DNA of 64,000 bases from NCBI RefSeq assembly GCF_900103585.1, contig NZ_FNHV01000032.1:1-64000 (forward strand), written 5' to 3'. The DNA comes from Streptomyces sp. cf386 (GTDB taxonomy: Bacteria > Actinomycetota > Actinomycetes > Streptomycetales > Streptomycetaceae). The position numbers were made by a program, and so were the translations under genes. Below the pieces are notes generated by a model. That model had not been told where the DNA came from and did no database searches. It saw nothing but the letters and a program-made list of their open reading frames with translations. Shown in pieces: positions 7,401 through 14,961 of the stretch; position 1 is the stretch's first letter; each line of letters begins with the position of its first letter.

Positions 7401-9923
7401 AAGAAGATCGACATTGATGCTCGCGGCGAGATCCTCGAGCTCAAGACGACGATCAACACGATGGTCGACCAGCTGTCCAGCTTCGCCGAGGAGGTCACCC
7501 GAGTCGCCCGCGAGGTGGGTACGGAGGGCCAGCTCGGCGGTCAGGCACGCGTGCGTGACGTGGACGGCACCTGGCGCGACCTCACCGAGTCCGTGAACGA
7601 GATGGCCGGGAACCTCACCCGGCAGGTGCGTGCCATCGCGCGCGTGGCGACCGCGGTGACCCGCGGTGACCTGAACCTGAAGATCGACGTGGACGCGTCC
7701 GGCGAGATCCAGGAACTGCAGGACTACATCAACAAGATGATCGCCAACCTGCGCGACACCACGATCGCCAACAAGGAGCAGGACTGGCTCAAGGGCAACC
7801 TCGCCCGCATCTCCGCGCTGATGCAGGGCCGCCGCGACATGCAGGACGTGGCCTCGCTGATCATGAGCGAACTGACGCCGGTGGTGACCGCGCAGCACGG
7901 CGCATTCTTCGTCGCCATGCCGCTCCTCGACGGCAAGGACCTGGCGGCCGAGAACGACGACCAGTACGAGCTGCGGATGCTCGGGTCGTACGGCTACTCG
8001 ATGGGTTCCATGCCGACGTCCTTCCGGCCGGGTGAGGCGCTCATCGGTACGGCCGCCGAGGAGAAGCGCACGATCCTCGTGGAGAACGCGCCCAGCGGCT
8101 ATCTGAAGATCTCCTCCGGGCTCGGCGAGGCGCCTCCCGCGCAAGTGATCGTCCTTCCGGTGCTGTTCGAGGGCAAGGTGCTCGGCGTCATCGAACTGGC
8201 TTCCTTCACCCCCTTCACGCAGATCCAGAAGGATTTCCTCAACCAGATCGCCGAGATGATCGCGACCAGCGTCAACACCATCTCGGTCAACACCAAGACC
8301 GAGGTGCTGCTGAAGCAGTCGCAGAAGCTGACCGAGCAACTGCGTGAGCGCTCGGCCGAGTTGGAGAACCGGCAGAAGGCCCTCCAGGCGTCCAACGCCG
8401 AACTGGAGGAGAAGGCCGAGCTGCTGGCCCAGCAGAACCGCGACATCGAGGTGAAGAACACCGAGATCGAGGAGGCGCGGCAGGTCCTGGAGGAGCGTGC
8501 CGAGCAACTCGCGGTCTCCATGCGCTACAAGAGCGAGTTCCTCGCCAACATGTCGCACGAGCTGCGTACGCCGCTCAACTCGCTGCTGATCCTGGCCAAG
8601 CTGCTCGCCGACAACGCCGAGGGCAACCTCTCCCCGAAGCAGGTTGAGTTCGCCGAGACCATCCACGGCGCCGGCTCCGACCTGCTCCAGCTGATCAACG
8701 ACATCCTCGACCTGTCCAAGGTCGAGGCGGGCAAGATGGACGTCTCCCCGACGCGTATCGCGCTCGTCCAGCTCGTCGACTACGTGGAGGCCACTTTCCG
8801 TCCGCTGACCGCGGAGAAGGGCCTGGACCTGTCCGTAAGGGTCTCACCGGAGCTGCCGGCCACGCTGCACACCGACGAGCAGCGGCTGCTCCAGGTGCTG
8901 CGCAACCTGCTGTCCAACGCGGTGAAGTTCACCGACTCCGGCTCGGTCGAGCTGGTCATCCGGCCCGCCGGGATGGACGTACCGCAGAAGATCCGGGAGC
9001 AGCTGCTGGAGGCGGGGTCGCTGACCGAGGCGGACGCGCCGCTGATCGCGTTCTCCGTGACCGACACCGGCATCGGGATCGCGGCCAGCAAGATGCGGGT
9101 GATCTTCGAGGCCTTCAAGCAGGCGGACGGCACGACCAGCCGCAAGTACGGCGGTACGGGGCTGGGGCTGTCCATCTCGCGGGAGATCGCGCAGCTGCTC
9201 GGCGGTGAGATCCATGCGCAGAGCGAGCCGGGACGCGGCTCGACGTTCACGCTGTATTTGCCGCTGCATCCCAGCGAACTGCCCCCGCACGGCTATCAGC
9301 AGCAGTTGCCGCCCCTCGACGCGGGTGACCTGGTGGCCTCCGCGGCCGACCTCGCGGAGCTGGCCGACGTGGAGATCGAGACGCCGGCCGAGGTGAGGTC
9401 GTACCGCGAGACACAGAACGGCGCAGCCGCGCTCTTCAGGCGCCGCCGCAGGGCGGCGCACGAGCTGGTGCAGCGGCCCGCGCAGCAGGAGCAGTGGTCG
9501 GCGACGGAGCAGAACGCCGTGCCGCAGTCGATGCGGGGCGTCCGCTTCGGCGGCGAGAAGGTGCTCATCGTCGACGACGACATCCGCAACGTCTTCGCAC
9601 TGACCAGCGTCCTGGAGCAGCACGGCCTGTCCGTGCTGTACGCCGAGAACGGCCGTGAGGGCATCGAGGTCCTGGAGCAGCACGACGACGTGGCGGTCGT
9701 CCTGATGGACATCATGATGCCCGAGATGGACGGGTACGCGACGACCACGGCGATCCGCAGGATGCCGCAGTTCGCCGGGCTCCCGATCATCGCGCTGACC
9801 GCCAAGGCGATGAAGGGCGACCGGGAGAAGGCGATCGAGTCGGGCGCTTCCGATTACGTGACGAAGCCGGTCGATCCCGATCATCTGCTGACGGTGATGG
9901 ATCAGTGGATGAGGGACCAGTGA
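4449..9923 (+). CDS. osaA: OsaA-type giant hybrid histidine kinase with multi-HAMP array
   Basis: The 1824-aa protein has no transmembrane segment, so it is a cytosolic sensor. A divergent HAMP pair (about 35-175) is followed by ten ~92-aa HAMP modules (about 178-1098), a GAF domain (about 1120-1285), a long Glu/Gln/Lys coiled coil (about 1285-1360), HisKA with the phospho-acceptor in 'NMSHELRTPLNS' (His1370), an HATPase domain ('NLLSNAVKF', 'DTGIGI', 'GGTGLGLSIS') and a receiver domain with Asp1754 ('LMDIMMPEMDG'). Start GTG 4449 has GGAGGGAC about 6 nt upstream. It lies divergent from osaC and upstream of osaB, as in the S. coelicolor osmoadaptation locus. Multi-HAMP kinases of this type resemble fungal group III osmosensors (Nik1/Sln1-like); that comparison is by architecture. 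Confidence 0.95.
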   Translation: MESGAATRGTKTRAKGGQSLRNERKTRGGTTAVDTAALNRLLAALVSMRDGNFRKRLTVSGDGVMSEIAAVFNEVADRNLHLTGELARVRRMVGREGKLTERLETGACEGSWAAAVDNSNALVDDLVRPVSEVGRVLSAVAEGDLSPRMELRTQASDGTGHPLRGEFLKVGRTVNNLVDQLSTFTDEVTRVASEVGTEGKLGGQARVRGMSGSWKDLTDSVNTMAYRLTAQVRDIALVTTAVAKGDLSRKVTVHVAGEMLELKNTVNTMVDQLSSFSSEVTRVAREVGTEGELGGQAQVPGVAGVWKDLTDSVNLMAGNLTAQVRGIAQVTTAVANGDLSQKVTVSARGEVAQLADTINQMTETLRIFADEVTRVANEVGAEGRLGGQANVPGAAGTWKDLTDSVNTVFRNLTIQVRDIAAVTTAVANGDLSQKVTVDVAGEMLELKNTVNGMVDQLSSFGAEVTRVAREVGVEGELGGQAQVPGAAGTWKDLTDSVNTAFRNLTGQVRNIAQVTTAVANGDLSQKVTVDVSGEMLQLKNTVNTMVDQLSSFADQVTRMARDVGTEGRLGGQAVVPGVAGTWKELTDSVNGMAGNLTAQVRNIAQVTTAVARGDLSQKIDVDARGEILELKNTINTMVDQLSGFADQVTRVAREVGTEGRLGGQAQVPGVAGVWRDLTDSVNGMAGNLTAQVRNIAQVATAVARGDLSQKITVDARGEILELKNTLNTMVDQLSSFAEEVTRVAREVGTEGQLGGQAEVQGVSGTWKDLTQSVNFMANNLTIQVRQIAEVTTAVAKGDLSKKITVDAKGEILELVTTVNTMVDQLSSFAEQVTRVAREVGTEGILGGQAHVPGITGIWKDLSGNVNLMAKNLTMQVRNISQVAAAVANGDLTRTVTIEARGEVAQLADTFNTMVKTLSSFADQVTKVAREVGTDGILGGQAHVPGVAGTWKDLTESVNQMASNLTGQVRNIAMVTTAIAKGDLTKKIDIDARGEILELKTTINTMVDQLSSFAEEVTRVAREVGTEGQLGGQARVRDVDGTWRDLTESVNEMAGNLTRQVRAIARVATAVTRGDLNLKIDVDASGEIQELQDYINKMIANLRDTTIANKEQDWLKGNLARISALMQGRRDMQDVASLIMSELTPVVTAQHGAFFVAMPLLDGKDLAAENDDQYELRMLGSYGYSMGSMPTSFRPGEALIGTAAEEKRTILVENAPSGYLKISSGLGEAPPAQVIVLPVLFEGKVLGVIELASFTPFTQIQKDFLNQIAEMIATSVNTISVNTKTEVLLKQSQKLTEQLRERSAELENRQKALQASNAELEEKAELLAQQNRDIEVKNTEIEEARQVLEERAEQLAVSMRYKSEFLANMSHELRTPLNSLLILAKLLADNAEGNLSPKQVEFAETIHGAGSDLLQLINDILDLSKVEAGKMDVSPTRIALVQLVDYVEATFRPLTAEKGLDLSVRVSPELPATLHTDEQRLLQVLRNLLSNAVKFTDSGSVELVIRPAGMDVPQKIREQLLEAGSLTEADAPLIAFSVTDTGIGIAASKMRVIFEAFKQADGTTSRKYGGTGLGLSISREIAQLLGGEIHAQSEPGRGSTFTLYLPLHPSELPPHGYQQQLPPLDAGDLVASAADLAELADVEIETPAEVRSYRETQNGAAALFRRRRRAAHELVQRPAQQEQWSATEQNAVPQSMRGVRFGGEKVLIVDDDIRNVFALTSVLEQHGLSVLYAENGREGIEVLEQHDDVAVVLMDIMMPEMDGYATTTAIRRMPQFAGLPIIALTAKAMKGDREKAIESGASDYVTKPVDPDHLLTVMDQWMRDQ
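4981..7740 (+). repeat. Ten tandem 276-bp HAMP-encoding modules in osaA
   Basis: Ten in-frame copies of a 276-bp (92-codon) unit encode the pattern VDQLS-F---VTRVA-EVG-EG-LGGQA---G--G-WKDLT-SVN-MA--LT-QVR-IA-VTTAVA-GDLS-K. The GGQA codons of modules 1, 2 and 10 start at equivalent positions 5055, 5331 and 7539, exactly 276 and 9 x 276 apart, so no indel is tolerated. Modules 5 and 6 share long stretches of near identity, including unusual codons (ggaatggcaggaaacc). Confidence 0.95.
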
Positions 9924-10167
9924 CAGGAACCAACAGTGTTCACACGGAGTTGCTGACTCAGTGTGCTCGTAGCCGTGTAGAAGTGCGGTATTCGGGGAAC
10001 CTTCTGGTCTCCTGCTGCGTTTCTGCTACGTGCACAGTGACATCGCGGTGACAGGGTGTGGCGACAGGCGGGGTGCGGCTACCATGACCGGCACGAGGGC
10101 GGGCGGCGTAAGGGAGCCGTCCCCTGGGGCGGAGCCCGGTGCACTGCCGGGGCGAGGAGGGCGGGCC

Positions 10168-10848
10168 ATGGTGCAGAAGGCCAAGATCCTCCTGGTCGAT
10201 GACCGGCCGGAGAATCTGCTGGCGCTGGAGGCGATCCTCTCTGCGCTCGATCAGACCCTGGTGCGGGCATCGTCCGGGGAGGAAGCGCTCAAGGCACTTC
10301 TGACGGACGACTTCGCGGTCATTCTGCTGGACGTTCAGATGCCGGGAATGGACGGTTTCGAAACCGCCGCGCACATCAAGCGGCGGGAACGGACCAGGGA
10401 CATCCCGATCATCTTCCTCACCGCGATCAACCATGGCCCGCACCACACCTTCCGTGGCTACGCGGCGGGCGCGGTGGACTACATCTCCAAGCCGTTCGAC
10501 CCGTGGGTGCTGCGGGCGAAGGTCTCCGTGTTCGTCGAGCTGTACATGAAGAACTGCCAGCTGCGCGAGCAGGCGGCGCTGCTGCGGCTCCAGTTGGAGG
10601 GCGGCGGCAAGACCACGGGCGCCGACTCGAAGGAGCCGGCGGGCCTGCTCGCCGAGCTGTCGGCCCGGCTGGCCGCGGTCGAGGAGCAGGCCGAGGCGCT
10701 CTCCAAGCAGCTGGACGACGAGTCGGCGGACGCTGCCGCGGTGGCCACCGCGGCCCATCTCGAACGCAAACTCACCGGACTGCGACGGGCACTGGACGCG
10801 CTGGAGCCGGGCACCGGGAGCACATCCTCGGTGTCCTCGCAGAACTGA
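10168..10848 (+). CDS. osaB: OsaB-type response regulator with coiled-coil output
   Basis: The 226-aa protein has an N-terminal receiver domain (about 5-125; acidic pair Asp11-Asp12, phospho-acceptor Asp55 in 'ILLDVQMPGMDG', switch Thr in 'FLTA', Lys in 'ISKPF'). A C-terminal Ala/Glu/Leu-rich coiled coil (about 130-215) replaces a DNA-binding domain. Output is therefore likely protein-protein, as described for S. coelicolor OsaB, the cognate regulator of OsaA needed for osmoadaptation. ATG 10168 is chosen for its GGAGG 7 nt upstream. An earlier in-frame start at 10030 would add a 46-aa low-complexity leader with no ribosome binding site. The 244-bp gap after osaA suggests a separate promoter, but I see no convincing one. 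Confidence 0.92.
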   Translation: MVQKAKILLVDDRPENLLALEAILSALDQTLVRASSGEEALKALLTDDFAVILLDVQMPGMDGFETAAHIKRRERTRDIPIIFLTAINHGPHHTFRGYAAGAVDYISKPFDPWVLRAKVSVFVELYMKNCQLREQAALLRLQLEGGGKTTGADSKEPAGLLAELSARLAAVEEQAEALSKQLDDESADAAAVATAAHLERKLTGLRRALDALEPGTGSTSSVSSQN

Positions 10849-11009
10849 CGTCGCGATGGCGCCGGTTGGCGGGTGAGCGGCGCCGAATCGTCCTGTGTGT
10901 GACGGGTCCGTGAACGGGCGTCAGTTCGCCGCCTCCGCAAGTGCGACACGAACGGGTGAAGCAGTGGGCACACGTGTCCACTGCCTTCTCCACCGGTAAC
11001 CTCACCTCC

Positions 11010-13751
11010 ATGGCCTCACGTTCCTCCGCAGCCAAGAAGCCGCCCGCGAAGAAGGCGGCCGCTTCCGCGAAGGCTCCGGCGAAGAAGGCCGCCGCCAAGA
11101 AAGCCCCCGCCAAGAAGGCGCCGGCCAAGAAGGCCGCGGCGAAGAAAGCCGCGCCCGCACCCAAGCCGGCGCCGAACCCGACCGGGGGCATCTACCGGCT
11201 CGTGCGTGCCGTCTGGCTCGGGCTCGCCCATGCTGTCGGCGCGGTGTTCCGCGGCATAGGGCAGGGCGCGAAGAACCTCGACCCCGCCCATCGCAAGGAC
11301 GGCATCGCGCTGTTGCTCCTCGGCCTCGGGCTGATCGTCGCCGCCGGCACCTGGTCCAACCTGCGCGGTCCCGTCGGTGACCTCGTCGAGATCATCGTGA
11401 CCGGCGCCTTCGGCCGGCTCGACCTGCTCGTGCCGATCCTGCTCGCGGTCATCGCCGTACGGTTCATCCGGCACCCGGAGAAGCCCGAGGCCAACGGTCG
11501 TATCGTCATCGGCCTGTCCGCGCTCGTCATCGGCGTGCTCGGCCAGGTCCACCTCGCCGTCGGCTCGCCCGCCCGCAGCGACGGCATGCAGGCCATAAGG
11601 GACGCCGGCGGGCTGATCGGCTGGGGTGCGGCGACTCCGCTGACGTACACCATGGGCGAGGTCCTCGCCGTGCCGCTGCTCGTGCTGCTCACGATCTTCG
11701 GCCTGCTGGTGGTCACGGCCACGCCCGTCAACGCCATCCCGCAGCGGCTGCGGCAGTTGGGCGTGAAGCTCGGTGTCCTGCCCGACCCCGACGAGGACGA
11801 CGAGTTCAGCGAGGACGACCAGCGCTACGACGACCAGTGGCGCGAGTCGCTCCCCGCGGCGCGGGGCCGCAAGCGGGGTCCGGCGCGCGAGGCGTACGAC
11901 CCCGACGGTGCCGAGCAGGAGGCCCTCTCGCGGCGTCGTGGCCGCCCGAGGCGCTCCGCGGTGCCGCAGCCCGAGATGGACCGTCCCATGGACGCTGTGG
12001 ACGTCGCCGCGGCGGCCGCCGCCGCGCTCGACGGCGCTGTCCTGCACGGGATGCCGCCCTCGCCGATCGTCGCCGACCTCACCCAGGGCGTGACCGTCGG
12101 CGACCGCGCGGAGACCACCCCGGTGCCGACGCCGGTCCCGGCCGCGCGGCCCAAGCAGGAGAAGCTCCCCAAGACCGACGTACCGGATCTCACCAAGTCC
12201 GAGGTTCCGGATCTCACCAAGTCCGCGCCCGACGAGATGCGCGATCTGCCTCCGCGCGCGGAACAGCTTCAGCTGTCCGGCGACATCACCTACTCGCTGC
12301 CGTCGCTCGACCTCCTGGAGCGGGGCGGCCCGGGCAAGTCGCGCAGCGCCGCCAACGACGCCGTCGTCGAGTCGCTCACCACCGTCTTCTCCGAGTTCAA
12401 GGTCGACGCCCGCGTCACCGGCTTCACGCGCGGGCCGACGGTCACGCGCTACGAGGTCGAGCTCGGTCCCGCCGTGAAGGTCGAGCGGATCACCGCACTG
12501 ACCAAGAACATCGCGTACGCCGTCGCCAGCCCGGACGTCCGGATCATCAGCCCGATCCCCGGCAAGTCCGCGGTCGGCATCGAGATCCCGAACACCGACC
12601 GCGAGATGGTCAACCTCGGTGACGTACTGCGCCTCGCGGCCGCCGCCGAGGACGACCATCCGATGCTGGTGGCGCTCGGCAAGGACGTCGAGGGCGGCTA
12701 TGTGATGGCCAACATCGCGAAGATGCCGCATGTGCTGGTTGCCGGTGCGACCGGTTCCGGTAAGTCGTCGTGCATTAACTGCTTGATCACTTCGGTCATG
12801 ATGCGGGCGACCCCGGAGGACGTCCGGATGGTGCTGGTCGACCCCAAGCGCGTCGAGCTGACCGCGTACGAGGGCATCCCGCACCTGATCACGCCGATCA
12901 TCACCAACCCGAAGCGGGCCGCCGAGGCGCTCCAGTGGGTCGTACGAGAGATGGATCTTCGGTACGACGACCTGGCGGCGTACGGATACCGGCACATCGA
13001 CGACTTCAACGAGGCCGTGCGCAACGGAAAGGTGAAGGCGCCCGAAGGCAGCGAGCGGGTGCTGCAGCCCTATCCGTATCTGCTCGTGATCGTCGACGAG
13101 CTCGCCGACCTGATGATGGTTGCCCCGCGCGACGTCGAGGACTCGATCGTGCGCATCACGCAGCTCGCGCGCGCGGCCGGCATTCACCTGGTGCTCGCCA
13201 CGCAGCGGCCGTCGGTCGACGTCGTCACCGGTCTCATCAAGGCGAACGTCCCCTCAAGGCTCGCGTTCGCCACCTCGTCGCTCGCGGACTCGCGCGTCAT
13301 CCTCGACCAGCCCGGTGCCGAGAAGCTGATCGGCAAGGGCGACGGGCTGTTCCTGCCGATGGGCGCCAACAAGCCCACGCGTATGCAGGGCGCGTTCGTG
13401 ACCGAGGAGGAGGTCGCGGTCGTCGTCCAGCACTGCAAGGACCAGATGGCGCCCGTCTTCCGGGACGACGTCACCGTGGGTACCAAGCAGAAGAAGGAGA
13501 TCGACGAGGAGATCGGCGACGACCTCGACCTGCTGTGCCAGGCGGCCGAACTGGTGGTCTCGACGCAGTTCGGGTCGACGTCCATGCTCCAGCGCAAGCT
13601 GCGCGTCGGGTTCGCCAAGGCCGGGCGGCTGATGGACCTCATGGAGTCGCGCGGCGTCGTCGGGCCCAGCGAGGGCTCCAAGGCTCGTGACGTTCTTGTG
13701 AAACCTGATGAGCTGGACGGAGTGCTTGCAGTGATCCGCGGGGAGGCTTAA
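11010..13751 (+). CDS. ftsK: FtsK/SpoIIIE-family DNA translocase
   Basis: The 913-aa protein starts with a Lys/Ala/Pro-rich tail of 'PAKKA' repeats (about 8-50), followed by four predicted membrane helices (about 85-255), a long acidic/charged linker, and the C-terminal motor. The motor has Walker A 'AGATGSGKSSCIN' near residue 577 and Walker B 'YLLVIVDELADLMM'. The gamma winged-helix domain that reads KOPS-like sites is at the C-terminus ('SMLQRKLRVGFAKAGRLMDLME'). It pumps chromosomal DNA through closing sporulation septa. ATG 11010 starts the protein at MASRSSAAKK; GTG 10941 is an alternative. Neither has a strong ribosome binding site. Confidence 0.95.
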   Translation: MASRSSAAKKPPAKKAAASAKAPAKKAAAKKAPAKKAPAKKAAAKKAAPAPKPAPNPTGGIYRLVRAVWLGLAHAVGAVFRGIGQGAKNLDPAHRKDGIALLLLGLGLIVAAGTWSNLRGPVGDLVEIIVTGAFGRLDLLVPILLAVIAVRFIRHPEKPEANGRIVIGLSALVIGVLGQVHLAVGSPARSDGMQAIRDAGGLIGWGAATPLTYTMGEVLAVPLLVLLTIFGLLVVTATPVNAIPQRLRQLGVKLGVLPDPDEDDEFSEDDQRYDDQWRESLPAARGRKRGPAREAYDPDGAEQEALSRRRGRPRRSAVPQPEMDRPMDAVDVAAAAAAALDGAVLHGMPPSPIVADLTQGVTVGDRAETTPVPTPVPAARPKQEKLPKTDVPDLTKSEVPDLTKSAPDEMRDLPPRAEQLQLSGDITYSLPSLDLLERGGPGKSRSAANDAVVESLTTVFSEFKVDARVTGFTRGPTVTRYEVELGPAVKVERITALTKNIAYAVASPDVRIISPIPGKSAVGIEIPNTDREMVNLGDVLRLAAAAEDDHPMLVALGKDVEGGYVMANIAKMPHVLVAGATGSGKSSCINCLITSVMMRATPEDVRMVLVDPKRVELTAYEGIPHLITPIITNPKRAAEALQWVVREMDLRYDDLAAYGYRHIDDFNEAVRNGKVKAPEGSERVLQPYPYLLVIVDELADLMMVAPRDVEDSIVRITQLARAAGIHLVLATQRPSVDVVTGLIKANVPSRLAFATSSLADSRVILDQPGAEKLIGKGDGLFLPMGANKPTRMQGAFVTEEEVAVVVQHCKDQMAPVFRDDVTVGTKQKKEIDEEIGDDLDLLCQAAELVVSTQFGSTSMLQRKLRVGFAKAGRLMDLMESRGVVGPSEGSKARDVLVKPDELDGVLAVIRGEA

Positions 13752-13956
13752 GGGGAGTCCGGGGCGGAAACGGGACACGATGGTCGCCTTGCGGACGGGT
13801 GGCTGACGGGCCGATGTCCGATCGTGACTCACCCGTAAGGGATCATTGAGCAACCGTTTCCCGTCGACGTACGTCAAGTTGAGCGAAGCGACAACCTCGT
13901 AGCCCACCATCAGCGTGTCCGGCCATTCTGATGGCGTATAAAGTCCCACCGCCCGG

Positions 13957-13987
13957 TTGCCCCACCCTTTCGTACCCCCCCTAGACT
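13957..13987 (+). promoter_or_regulatory. Candidate promoter for the RodZ-like gene
   Basis: TTGCCC at 13957-13962 and TAGACT at 13982-13987 are 19 nt apart, upstream of the GTG at 14031. The TAGACT hexamer is a good Streptomyces vegetative -10. The rest of the 279-bp ftsK/RodZ-like gap has no recognisable gene. Confidence 0.55.
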
Positions 13988-14030
13988 GAACCTCCAGCAC
14001 AGGTGGCTTAAACGCTCGAAAGGCGCCCCC

Positions 14031-14867
14031 GTGTCCATCGGCAACTCCCCTGAAGACGAGCGTCCGTTCGAAGACGTGTCCGACGAAGCCCGCCCCTCGA
14101 TCGGCCATGCCCTGCGGCAGGCACGTATCGACGCCGGGTTGACCGTCGACGACGTCAGTAGCGCCACCCGGGTCCGTATCGCCATCGTGCAGGCCATCGA
14201 GACGGACAACTTCGCTCCCTGCGGGGGCGACGTGTACGCCCGAGGCCACATCCGGACCCTGGCCAAGGCCGTCCACCTCGATCCGGCCCCGCTTCTCGCC
14301 CAGTACGACGCCTCGCACGGCGGACGACCGGCGCCGACGCCGGCTGCCCCGCTGTTCGAGGCGGAGCGCATCCGTCCCGAGCGGCGAGGGCCGAACTGGA
14401 CCGCGGCCATGGTCGCCGCGATCGTCGCGGTGATCGGGTTCGTCGGGTTCACCGCGTTCAAGGGCGACGACGGGGGCGGCAAGTCGGCGGTGGCCGAGGG
14501 CGGCTCGACGCCCACGGCGGACAAGACCTCGCCCACGCCGAAGACCGACAAGCCCAAGGACCCCGATCCGGAGCCGTCGGACAGCGCCATCGCGGCCGTC
14601 CCCCAGGACAAGGTGACCGTCAAGGTCAGCGCCGTCGACGGAAGGAGCTGGGTCGGTGTCAAGGACCACAACGGCCGGCTCCTCTTCGATGACCTGCTCA
14701 AGCAGGGTGACTCCAAGACCTTCCAGGACAGCGAGGAGATCAACCTCGTCCTCGGTGACGCGGGCGCGATCGACCTCTACGTCAACGGCAAGAAGATCGA
14801 GGACGACTGGCAGCCGGGCGCCGTGGAGCGCCTCACGTACACCAAGGGCGACCCGCAGGCCGGATAA
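14031..14867 (+). CDS. RodZ-like protein: cytoplasmic HTH, one TM helix, extracytoplasmic DUF4115
   Basis: The 278-aa bitopic protein has an N-terminal Cro/C1-type HTH of the RodZ kind (about 22-85, 'IGHALRQARIDAGLTVDDVSSATRV'), a linker, one membrane helix (about 125-143, 'AAMVAAIVAVIGFVGFTAF'), a Pro/Thr/Asp/Lys-rich extracytoplasmic linker (about 150-190) and a C-terminal DUF4115-like beta domain (about 195-270). RodZ proteins link MreB-type cytoskeleton to wall synthesis. In actinobacteria this ortholog sits between ftsK and rimO, as here. GTG 14031 has AAAGG about 8 nt upstream. Confidence 0.85.
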   Translation: MSIGNSPEDERPFEDVSDEARPSIGHALRQARIDAGLTVDDVSSATRVRIAIVQAIETDNFAPCGGDVYARGHIRTLAKAVHLDPAPLLAQYDASHGGRPAPTPAAPLFEAERIRPERRGPNWTAAMVAAIVAVIGFVGFTAFKGDDGGGKSAVAEGGSTPTADKTSPTPKTDKPKDPDPEPSDSAIAAVPQDKVTVKVSAVDGRSWVGVKDHNGRLLFDDLLKQGDSKTFQDSEEINLVLGDAGAIDLYVNGKKIEDDWQPGAVERLTYTKGDPQAG

Positions 14868-14931
14868 GACCGGCTGAAGGGGTGAGCTGGGGACGGGGTT
14901 GGCCAAGATCGGCCAACCCCGTCGACGTGGG

Positions 14932-14954
14932 CTGTCAGTGAGACAAAGTAGTCT
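14932..14954 (+). promoter_or_regulatory. DNA-damage-type (PafBC-like) promoter before rimO
   Basis: CTGTCAGTGAG (14932-14942), ACAAAG spacer, then TAGTCT (14949-14954). This closely follows the actinobacterial DNA-damage promoter TTGTCRGTGGC-N6-TAnnnT. The rimO ATG is 7 nt after the -10, so the transcript would be leaderless, which fits the absence of a Shine-Dalgarno sequence. Confidence 0.6.
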
Positions 14955-14961
14955 TGAGCCC

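Noticed and set aside
4981..7740. Regularly spaced repeats suggesting a CRISPR-like or minisatellite array
   Set aside because: The 276-bp unit is entirely coding and in frame, encoding HAMP modules.
4449..9923. Very long open frames on the opposite strand of osaA (also opposite osaC, ftsK and lhr)
   Set aside because: They are typical antisense shadows in high-GC coding DNA: low-complexity Arg/Leu/Val/Gly or His-rich products, no domains, no ribosome binding sites, and third-position GC that fits the other strand.
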